DNA of 64,000 nt, from NCBI GenBank assembly GCA_963932465.1, contig OZ010788.1:669126484-669190483 (forward strand). Direction: 5' to 3'. Position numbers and translations under genes: made by a program. The DNA comes from Maratus speciosus (Eukaryota; Arthropoda; Arachnida; Araneae; Salticidae). Below are positions 55,373 through 64,000 of the stretch, one piece after another (the first letter of the stretch is position 1; the number at the start of each line of letters is the position of its first letter). The notes beneath the pieces were generated by a model. The model searched no databases and was not told where the DNA came from. It saw only the letters and a program-made list of their open reading frames with translations.

Positions 55373-57480
55373 GACCTATGTCACACTGTAACTCCCGTAA
55401 TTATGAACCGATTTCGATGTAATTCGGTGTGTACATAGTACATACCAATGTCTCGACCGAGTTCGTTGGCCAGCTTCATCCGCCGTTTTGTTTCAAAATG
55501 GCGGCCATTTAAAATTTTAAAAAAAATTTAAAACTTGAAATGTGGTACCAAAAAATTAAAAATGGAAAAATATTTTTTTCTTATGTATTTGACCTTTATA
55601 CAAAGATTCCGGAGCAGTTTTTGTTTCGTCTATATCTTAAAAAATGGCTGAGTTATAGCATTTTGAATTTCTAGCGTGGCTGACATTTTGAAACGTCCTG
55701 AATTTTGTCACGCGATAAAAGGCGTATTTATGAACCGATTTGGATGTAATTCGGTGTGTACATAGTACATACCAATCTCTCGACCGAGTTCGTTGGCCAG
55801 CTTCATCCGCCATTTTGTTTCAAAATGGCGGCCATTTAAAATTTTTTTTTTAATTTAAAATTTGAAATGTGGTACCAAAAAATTGAAAATGGAAAAATAT
55901 TTTTTTCTTATGTATTTGACCTTTATACAAAGATTTCGGAGCAGTTTTTGTTTCGTCTATATCTTAAAAAATGGCTGAGTTACAGCATTTTGAATTTCTA
56001 GCGTGGCTGACATTTTGAAACGTCCTGAATTTTGTCACGCGATAAAAGGCGTATTTATGAACCGATTTGGATGTAACTTCGTTTATACATAGTACATACC
56101 AATGTCTCGACCGGGTTCGTTGGCCAGCTTCACCCGCCATCTTGTTTAAAAATGGCGGCCATTTAAATTTTTAAGAAAAATTTAAATTTGAAATGTGGTA
56201 CCAAAAATTGAAAATTGAAAAAATATTTTCTTCTTATGTGTTTGACCTTGATAAAAAGATTCGGGAGCAGTTTTTGTTTCGTCTATATCTTAAGAAATGG
56301 CTGAGTTATAGCATTTTGAATTTCTAGCGTGGCTGACATTTTGAAACGTCCTGATTTTTGTCACGTAATAACAGGCGTATTTATGAACCGACTTGGATGT
56401 ACCTTGGTGTGTACATAGTACATACAAATATCTCGACCGAGTTCGTTGGCCAGCTTCATCCGCCATCTTGTTTCAAAATGGCGGCCATTTAAAAAAATAA
56501 AAAGATAAAAAAATTTAAATGAGATACCAAAAAATTGGAAAATGAAAAAGATTTTTTTTTGTATGTGTTTGACCTTAATACAAAGATTCCGGAACAGTTT
56601 TTCTTTCGTCTATATCTAAAAAAAATGGCTGAGTAATAGCATTTTGAATTTCTCTTGTGGCTGACATTTTAAAACGACCTGATTTTTGTCACGCGATAAC
56701 AGGCGTATTTATGAACCTATTTCGATGTAACTTGGTCTGTACATAGTACATACCAATGTCTCGACCGAGTTCGTTGGCCAGCTTCATTCGCCATCTTGTT
56801 TCAAAAGGGTTGCCATTTAAAAAAATTAAATTTAAAATTCAAAATGAGGTATCAAAAAATTGGAAAATGAAAAAGATTTTTTTAATGCGTTTGGCCTTGA
56901 TACAAAGATTCCGGAGCAGTTTTTGTTTCTGAAAATTTGTTCTTTTGTTGATATCTTAAAAAATGGTTGATTTATAGCACTTTGAATTTCTAGCATGGCT
57001 AACATTTTGAAACGATCTTGTATTTGTCACGCGATAACACACGTATTCGCCTATTTCGATGTAAGAAGGCATGTGGGTAGTATACATCAACACCTCGACC
57101 AAGTTCGCTGGCCAGATTCATCAGCCATCTTGTTTCAAAATGGCGGCCATTAAATTAAAAAATATATATATATTTAAAGTGAGGTGCAAAAAAATTAGAA
57201 ATTGAAAAAGGTTTCTTTCTTAAGTATTTGATCTTGATATAAGGATTCAGGAGCATTTTTTGTTTGTCTTTATCTTAAAAAATGGCTCAGATATAGCAGT
57301 TTCAGTTTCTATTGTGGGTGACATTTTGAAAAATCTGATTTTTTGCATGCGACAGCACTCCTATATATTAACTGATTCCGATGTGAGTGAGCATGTGCAC
57401 AGCAATTACTAAGGTCTCGACCAAGTTCACTGCTTAGCCTCATCCACCATGTTGTCTTAAAATGACAGGCACTTTAAGAA
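55371..57480 (+). repeat. 327-bp satellite-like array, ~6.5 units
   Basis: ATGAACCG or an equivalent marks units at 55403, 55730, 56057, 56383 and 56711, with more diverged units near 57045 and 57368; offsets are 326-328 bp for the first five. Each unit carries CTCGACCGAGTTCGTTGGCC, then a CAAAATGGCGGCCATT core, and a TTTTTGTTTCGTCTATATCT block. Identity is high in units 1-3 and drops to the right. The array is flanked on the left by an (AT)n tract. No coding sequence. Confidence 0.95.
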
Positions 57481-58784
57481 ATTGCCGAATTTGGCAGCCA
57501 AATATAAGTTACTTTAAAGAAAAGCAGCTTGGATAAAGCTGACTAATTTCGCGAAATTCTCATTCATTATATTGATAAAAATTAGTATTGAATCTCGTAT
57601 ATTCGGTTTCCACTAAATTGAGCTTCGTGTGTTTGCATGATATAAGTTGGCTTTTTTTAAAATAAGGCTTATGAAAGCTACCTCTTCCTCCCGGCACTGG
57701 CCGGAAGGACTTTTTTTCTTTAGCTTTTCGCGTAAGGAGGAAACACATTTTTCTGTTTTTAGAGCCAGAAAATACTAAAATTCCATAAAATTCAAAGTAT
57801 CATAACTCAGTACGTTTTGATCGTAAAGAAATTTTTATTTTCTAAATATAACCTATAGAACCCTGGGACCGTTTAAAAAATAACTATTTTGACAGAAATT
57901 ACTTTTAACAGGAGGAAAAATAACATAGAAACTTGTTTACTATTGAAATTATTTCTAAATCTATTGTTTAAAAAATTAACCAATTTACAAATATAATAGT
58001 TGACACCGAGGTTCTCACCTGCGAATCTGAGCAAATGACTAATCTGAGCAATTTGGCTAATCGCTAAAGAAAATCTAGTCAAATTCAAAGAATGGTTTCA
58101 ATAGATTCGTCGTGAAACACTAAGAATATCAAAGCACAAGTAATGAGTTATACAAAAAAGGTTTAATCGCACAATAACATTATTGAGAGTGTTGCCGACG
58201 GAAAAATAAACATCTCTTGTAATTTGCGATTTCATTCCTTAGTTTTCTTGCCAAGTGAAACATTTTTGCGCAATGGCGATCAGCAGCGAGAAACCTGTTT
58301 AACACCTTTATATATTACTTAAAATTCCAGTTTTTACTTTCCAAACACATACAGTGTAAGGAAGGAAATAGGAAAGCATTGTAATCAGAATAAAAATAAA
58401 TGAAAATAATGGAAATAATATTTAACAATTTCGACAATTTTAACAAACTCTGACTCCGTTCTCACAATCTTTACAATGATTTAATATGTATGTGTGTATG
58501 TATGCGCGTATGTTAAAATTTCCTCACGTTTTCAGATTTCCATAGCACGATTTGGTATATTTTTAATGATGTTGGCAGGTATGTTATTAAATCTGTCACA
58601 AGAATTGCATTAATTTTCGAAGAAATTGGCCGACGGGTTTGACATCTAAACTATTCTTCAACCATTCTTTGATGATAACTGATGGACATTTTCTCTTACA
58701 TATAAATTATTTTTAGTGTTCACGTTCATCTTATATCTATACAACAAAATTTCACCATGCAGACAGTGGCGGATCGACAAAGAG
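57481..58784. other. AT-rich DNA; block shared with 27.7 kb
   Basis: 57760-57870 is the diverged partner of 27690-27860. Frames of 62-71 codons on the reverse strand have no recognised motifs. No gene. Confidence 0.5.
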
Positions 58785-58915
58785 TTCACAATCACTTTAC
58801 TACCAGTAATTTCATAAAGTAATTTATCCTTGTTTAATAGAAGAAAATCCCACGATTAAAACAGATCAAATTTTATATACTAATATTCTGGTAGAAAAGT
58901 GATTGTGAACCTCTG
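58785..58915. repeat. ~130-bp inverted repeat
   Basis: Arms AGAGTTCACAATCACTTTAC and, inverted, GTTCACAATCACTTTTCTAC (both continuing TACCAG) flank about 75 bp. CAGTGGCGGATCGAC at 58764 just upstream is transposon-end-like. Possibly a small MITE; no target duplication was established. Confidence 0.6.
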
Positions 58916-58919
58916 AAGA

Positions 58920-59248
58920 GCTGCTACTACTGCACGCTGGGTCGGTCGGATTCTGTCATTGTCAAACACACAAACCTTGGATTTTTGGAGGGCGCAACAT
59001 TTTAGAAACTCATTATTTTACCACCTTGCTGGTAGAAACCAATAATATCCTTTACCATTTCCAGTTTTTCTTTCTGGGGATGTTTTCCATTTCGGAACTG
59101 GAATGAAAATTTGTGGGAAATAGTGTCATTAAAAAAAAATATTTCAAATTTATCAATGAAAGTGCACATTTTCATTAAAACACTAGTGGAAATACACAAG
59201 TGGGAATATTTCACCTTTGTATAAAATTTAGGATCTAAGTTTTTATTC
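58920..59248. other. no recognised gene
   Basis: An 82-codon reverse frame (59002-59250) lacks recognisable motifs and ends at the target duplication of the next element. Not called as a gene. Confidence 0.45.
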
Positions 59249-59256
59249 ATTGTTAT

Positions 59257-60643
59257 CAGGGCTTAATTTCTAAGAAAACTATTTCTGGAGCCCTAATATT
59301 CTGCGGTACCGGTACTAACAACTGAACCGTTCCCCCTCCTCCCTCCTGCCACTCAAATCTGCATACTTATATTTTGTACATTATTCGCAAATTTTAAAGT
59401 GTTTTTTTTTTCCTTTAGCCAAAAAAAAAAAATAATAATAATTATATCTATCAGCATATACTTAGCTGTCAACTATTCCACTTTTTAGTTATCACTCCTT
59501 CCGAAAAGTAATCTTCGCCTAATTATGATGTTTATTGCGATTTTTTGTTAATTATACGATTAAATGTAAGGATTATGATTCGGAAATAGTATTAACACAA
59601 AAAACGAATAGTTCGCAGCTATGCATTTTTATGAAAATATAAATGAAATTTACAGAAATTAATATTTATATGCTGCAGAATGGAACAATGTTTTTCAATT
59701 TTCTATAAAAGGTGCATATCTTAAACTATAATCGGTTACTTCCGCATAACAATCTTTTGTGATGAGTCCCTGAAAATCAGATTAAATTAAATATTTGACA
59801 CCATTATCGGAAAGATTCGATGCTTTGATAGAAAAATCGGAACGTTTTCTATCAAAATAACAATACATGTTAATTATATCTACTTACAAATGAAAGTGAC
59901 TTCGTAAATATGTAGAACAGAGCCTTAGCATGACCAGCGTTCATGGTACAGAATAAATAGAAAAATCTCTAACGTGATTTTTATACTCGTACGCAATAGA
60001 AGACAAAAAACCTCAAACAAATAAAACCTCAAGCTGATGCTAGTTAGCTAAAAACAGAAAATATTCCTTTCAGGTTAGATATCTAAATAATAAATAAAAA
60101 ACCAACCAATTAAAAAATTGTCCTACTGTCACAAAAGAAAATCGTATTGAAAGCAAATTCATCGCTCAGTCTCTTGATTGGCGCCGTATCAATGCTTCGC
60201 TGACATAAATCTGCTACCATCACTAGACTAGAAAAACACGATTTCTGTTTTCCCTTCATTCTGATCAAAATAGCATTAAAAAGATTTGAAATAGAATATA
60301 ATACGTAATTTTGAAGGACGAAATTTTTCTTTTGTACATGAATATATAAAATTTTGAATATAGGACAGATTGAGCTTGAGTCAGTCCAAGCCCAAAAGCT
60401 GATATAAAAATTGAGTACATTTTATCTTCGTCTTCTATGTGTGCGGCGGCACATTATGTCACACATAAGTGTTTTGATAAAAAAGAATGCAAAAACTTGG
60501 AGATGGGAAGGAAAGGGCAGGGTAATTCAGGCTTCAGTTTTTCGGAAGCGCTATTGCAAGCTCCGGTGAATTCCGACCAATATTTAAATATTTACTAAAA
60601 ACAGAGGAGTACCGGAGCTGGGATCCAGTGCAATTTAACCCTA
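59257..60643. mobile_element. hAT-like element with perfect 8-bp target duplication
   Basis: ATTGTTAT flanks both sides (59249-59256 and 60644-60651). Ends CAGGGCTTAATTTC and, reverse-complemented on the right, TAGGGTTAAATTGC are short imperfect TIRs. Internal blocks match the nested copy at 21941-23089, and this copy is about 240 bp longer. No transposase frame was recognised, so it is non-autonomous or heavily decayed. Confidence 0.85.
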
Positions 60644-60770
60644 ATTGTTATACAGTACTAAACACACATTTTTTTTTTTTTAACTGAAAGTGGACTGGAG
60701 TAACTAAAGATTGATATTTTTTGTATAATTCAAAAATTCATTGACTACCAACATGTGATATCGGGTACAC

Positions 60771-60923
60771 GACATTTCGGTCCCGTCACTTCGGTCCCGC
60801 CATTTCGGTCCCGCCATTTCGGTCCCGAGACATTTCGGTCCCTGGCCACTTCGGTCTCAAGCCATTTCGGTCCCGAAACATTTCGGTCCTTGGCCATTTC
60901 GGTTCCTTGCCATTTTGGTCCCT
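60771..60923 (+). repeat. minisatellite, ~10 units of CCATTTCGGTCCCG (14-18 bp)
   Basis: Units run from GACATTTCGGTCCCG to CCATTTTGGTCCC with small insertions (AGA, TGG, AAG). Because several unit lengths are not multiples of three and both strands stay open (60745-60966, 60755-60976, 60786-61082), the 73-98-codon frames here are artefacts of the repeat. Confidence 0.9.
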
Positions 60924-61004
60924 TCTCCAGCAAGCTGAAATTTTGTGCACTTGAAATATGTGACATAATTTTATAGGGGACATTGTAGAATTTTTTAAAT
61001 GAAG

Positions 61005-62040
61005 GTCTTTAAATTTTAGTAACAGCCCACACAAATTTCGTATGGTAATCATTTTAAAAAGCAGGGGGGGGGGAATTGGCATTTTCTATATTTTAGTGTA
61101 TCATAAGTATAAGGTCCTGATAAATTAAAACATTTTTAAATCGATCTATAATTATCACAAAACACTCATATTTTGTACGGTAAACGCAATCTTTATAAAA
61201 GGAGGGACATTATCGGATTTTTTAACTAACGCCCTAAATTTTAGTGCAACACGACTCGAAAACGCAAACACTTATAACACGGATCAAACTTGTCGCAGCC
61301 CACACAAATTTCGTATGATAATCGTAATCGTTTTAAAAAGCAGAGGGTGGAGGGGGAGGCTCTGTTGACTTTTTCTATATTTTAGTGTATCATAAGTATA
61401 AGGTCCTGATAAATTAAAATATTTTTAACTCGATCTATAATTATCACAAAACACTCATATTTTGTACGGTAAACGTAATCTTTAGAAAAGGAGGGACATT
61501 ATCGGATTTTTTAACTAACGCCCTAAATTTTAGTATAACACGAATATACGGACTCGAAAACGCAAACAGTTATAACACGGATCAAACTTGTCGCAGCCCA
61601 CACAAATTTCGTATGATTTTCTTAATCGTTTTAAAAAGCAGGGGTGGGGGGGCACTGTTGACTTTTTCTATATTTTAGCGTATCATAAGTATAAGGTCCT
61701 GATAAATTAAAACATTTATAACTCGATCTATAATTATCGCAAAACACTCATGTTTTGTATGGTAAACGTGATTTTTATAAAAGGAAAGACATTTTCGGAT
61801 TTTTTAACTGAACACCCTAAATTTTAGTATAACCCGAATATAAGGGCCCGAAAAACGCAAATACTTATAACTCGGATCCAAATTGTAGCACCCTATGCAA
61901 ATTTCATATGGTAGAAGTAATCGTTTTTAGGAGTGTGTGGAAGGGGGAGTTCTGTGGATTCTTTATAGAAGCTCCTCATATTTTAGCCTATCATAAATAT
62001 AATGTCCAGACAATTTAAAAACATTTATAAGTCAAGCTTT
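61005..62040 (+). repeat. tandem array, ~273-298-bp unit, ~3.5 copies
   Basis: CCCACACAAATTTCGTATG or a variant occurs at 61026, 61299, 61597 and 61891. Units continue with a G-rich run after AAAAAGCAG, TATTTTAGTGTATCATAAGT, CTGATAAATTAAAA and ACTAACGCCCTAAATTTTAG. The last unit is more diverged. Unit length changes through short indels. Non-coding. Confidence 0.9.
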
Positions 62041-62089
62041 AATTTTCATATGCAAATGCCCATGCACTGCACATATTCAATTGCATATA

Positions 62090-62963
62090 CAGTCGGACCT
62101 CTATTTAACGAAGTAGCTAAATCCCGAAAAAAAGTTCGTTATAAGGAAAATTCGTTAAATAGAGAGTCACTTTTTAAAATACTTTAAACTACATAAAACG
62201 TAATTTAAGTCCATAAACACTAAATATAATTTTAAAAAAGTAATTAGTCACACTTTTTTTATAAATTATATCTATTTGTTTTATTTATTTTACCCATCAA
62301 AAAGAAAACTGCAAGGAAAATAAGAATGAAACAAAACATTGTCTGGAAATACATTGTATTTTCAGTTAAAAAAATAATTTTACATTAAAATCACGAATTT
62401 TTACTATGGCTGATAAGCTGTCTGGAGGAATACCAGATTTTAAAGCAGAATTCTTTTTCTTCACGCCTTTATCCACCTCATCAAGAATATATTTTTTTTC
62501 TTTGATGCTCTAGCACTTTCGCTTTGACATTTTTGAGAAACAAGAACCGAAATTATCAACACGATTGATCATGATCAACAATCTAGAAAACGGTAAAACT
62601 ATAGTTTAAGGACATGGGACAGCTCCATTGACGGTTAAAAGGGAATATTTAAAGTTTGGACTTCTTGGATGGAAAGCAAAGAATCACAGCAATTTTACTG
62701 CTCTTGGTGAGTTAGATGCCTGTTAAGACCTGTTCATGGTCATTGATCATCATAAAATGTGCTAAGAGAAAGAATAAGTTTGAAATGTCCAATTAATATT
62801 TTAAGAAATAGGGAGAAGAAAAAATTAGATCCCAAGGAAAAGTTCGTTAAATAGAGAATGCACTTCGCTATTTGGAGTTTGTTTTACGAAGAAATTTGCT
62901 AAATGTTCTTGGTTCCAAGTAAAAGTTCGCAAAATAGAGGTTCGTTAAATAGAGGCCCGACTG
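62090..62963. mobile_element. 874-bp pogo/Tigger-type MITE with TA target duplication
   Basis: Left end CAGTCGGACCTCTATTTAAC and right end's reverse complement CAGTCGGGCCTCTATTTAAC are TIRs of about 23 bp. TA flanks both (62088-62089 and 62964-62965). The inside repeats TTCGTTAAATAGAG several times near both ends (62150, 62848, 62941) as likely transposase-binding sites. The CAGT start, TA target and internal reading frame all point to pogo/Tigger (Tc1/mariner superfamily). Confidence 0.9.
62386..62530 (-). pseudogene. pogo/Tigger transposase N-terminal fragment (CENP-B-like HTH)
   Basis: Reverse strand from ATG at 62530 reads MSKRKC, a stop, then SIKEKKYILDEVDKGVKKK, NSALKSGIPPDSLSAIVK and IRDF. 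This follows the family pattern of the first DNA-binding helix-turn-helix in pogo/Tigger/CENP-B proteins, where a basic MSKRK start leads to a charged helix ending in a VDKG-type turn, then a G-I-P turn and a recognition helix ending in a basic K-x-R. One in-frame stop (TAG) follows codon 6, and similarity ends after about 48 residues, so most of the protein is deleted. Upstream on this strand is the right TIR, as expected for the 5' end. Confidence 0.8.
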
Positions 62964-62965
62964 TA

Positions 62966-64000
62966 ATTTGGACACTATGTGATTAATAAAGAAAAAAATC
63001 TGCAAATATTTTTACAAATCTTTATTTGATTTTATTTTTAACGGCACGCGAATTTTAGATGTATATTGCATTTTACATATTTTTTAAAAGGGCTTTGGAA
63101 TTGTGATAAAGACACATTATTTTTTAAATTCTGCTTTGGAATAGACTACAACTTTTTATTTCATTTTAATAATTATTTTAATTTACTATTTAAAAAAAAC
63201 TATTTAAAAGTTTCCATTAATCTTTTTTATGTAACAATAATATCAACGCTATTTCTACCGGTGTCGAATGACACCTTTAAGGCTGTTAACTTTCTGACGT
63301 AAGTTTTAATTTATTTTGTTCAGAAGCGCATGAAACTAGAAGGTGTTGCTATTCAGAAACTATGTCATTGAACTGTTTTCTCCGTTTTCTTGTAAACACA
63401 ATAGATCTTTCAGAAAATACTGTCAAAGTTGGCATTTTGAACTGAACTTCCGAACGAAAGAAAGAAATCCAGTCAGTAAGGGGAGAAAAATGCCGAGACA
63501 CGTGATCAAAATCGCTTATAACTCAATAGGTAATTTATTGAGGAAAAAATGGAAAACACAGTTCGATTCCAAATCACTTCCCTGGTCAGGATTTACAATT
63601 TCATATCTTTCCGTTAAAAAAGGAATTTGTAAATGTGTCAAAACGTTTTGCGCTTGTTGAGCAGAGCAGTTGAGAACAGCCTTAAAAATATTTCGATTTA
63701 AGGTTTTTGATTCGTAATTTTTAAGTTGCAACTACAAATCCTTTTTAATACATTTAAGACTTTTTTATACTTATTACATTCAAAAACTACGAGCAAAATA
63801 AACATAAATCAAAATTTTAAAAAGGCGTGATTTGACGCCGCTAGAATATATTGAATATATTCTTTATACTTTATACTTATTTGCAAATAAAATTAATTAA
63901 ACAATAGTTACATTATTACATAAAATTAAAAATAATAATCTTATTACAAAGAAATAGGCCCAGATTCAATAAAATTAGCTCACAAAAATCGTCTTCAAAG
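62966..64000. other. AT-rich DNA without recognised gene
   Basis: A 105-codon frame at 63343-63660 (+) and an overlapping 71-codon reverse frame (63516-63731) are the longest here. Neither shows a recognisable domain, signal peptide or repeat; the + frame is rich in Lys, Phe and Arg. I cannot exclude that part of it is an exon, but nothing supports it. Confidence 0.45.

Noticed and set aside
60745..61082. Repeat-protein genes on both strands
   Set aside because: They are created by the CCATTTCGGTCCCG minisatellite; unit length is not a multiple of three throughout.
63343..63660. 105-codon forward open frame, longest in the window
   Set aside because: No recognisable domain or signal peptide and an overlapping reverse frame; kept only as a note.

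Overview
The window looks like non-coding, repeat-dense DNA from a metazoan nuclear genome. It is strongly A+T-rich, no frame stays open beyond about 105 codons, no convincing host exon, rRNA or CRISPR array was found, and almost every interpretable block is a mobile-element remnant, foldback, tandem array or tRNA-derived piece. The mix (pogo/Tigger, piggyBac, hAT and TA-flanked Tc1/mariner-like elements with many TTAA-flanked MITEs) fits an arthropod. A chelicerate such as a spider is my best guess from general resemblance only; nothing in the sequence proves it.

Layout. 0-15 kb: AT-rich DNA with a degenerate tRNA-like sequence (1.0 kb), TTAA MITEs (2.2, 14.3, 14.9 kb), a MITE with a 6-bp target duplication inside a tandem array (3.2 kb), a TA-flanked long-TIR element (5.3-7.9 kb) holding a 145-bp array, and two related hAT-like elements (9.2 and 11.1 kb) inserted in a repeat family called R1 here. 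15.9-18.9 kb: a 3-kb composite of two interleaved inverted repeats, order A-B-A'-B'. 19-27 kb: a ~100-bp satellite-like array (family S) split by nested insertions, several with recognisable target duplications. 27.9-29.8 kb: a palindrome related to the 16-18 kb composite, then a 7-unit R1 array. 33.6-35.3 kb: a decayed pogo-like element with a transposase C-terminal zinc-finger remnant and a repeated 14-bp motif. 36-46 kb: TTAA MITEs, array elements, a 494-bp tandem duplication, a long-TIR element with a tRNA-like SINE, and a 300-bp palindrome. 46.7-48.2 kb: a TTAA element containing a ~97% identical palindrome with a tRNA-like sequence in each arm. 50.7-57.5 kb: a TA-flanked element, a degenerate ~510-bp array, a broken piggyBac transposase and a 327-bp satellite. 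59-63 kb: an hAT-like element with a perfect 8-bp target duplication, two tandem arrays, and a pogo/Tigger-type MITE that still encodes a transposase N-terminal fragment.

Function. The only recognisable proteins are three transposase remnants: pogo C-terminal finger, pogo N-terminal CENP-B-like helix-turn-helix, and piggyBac DDE domain. All carry stops, frameshifts or deletions, so none can be active. The rest is best read as layered transposition: TA, TTAA and 8-bp target duplications, together with related uninterrupted copies elsewhere in the window, allow part of the insertion order to be reconstructed. All repeat family labels (R1, R2, X, S) are local to this answer. Identities and periods were counted by eye and are approximate.
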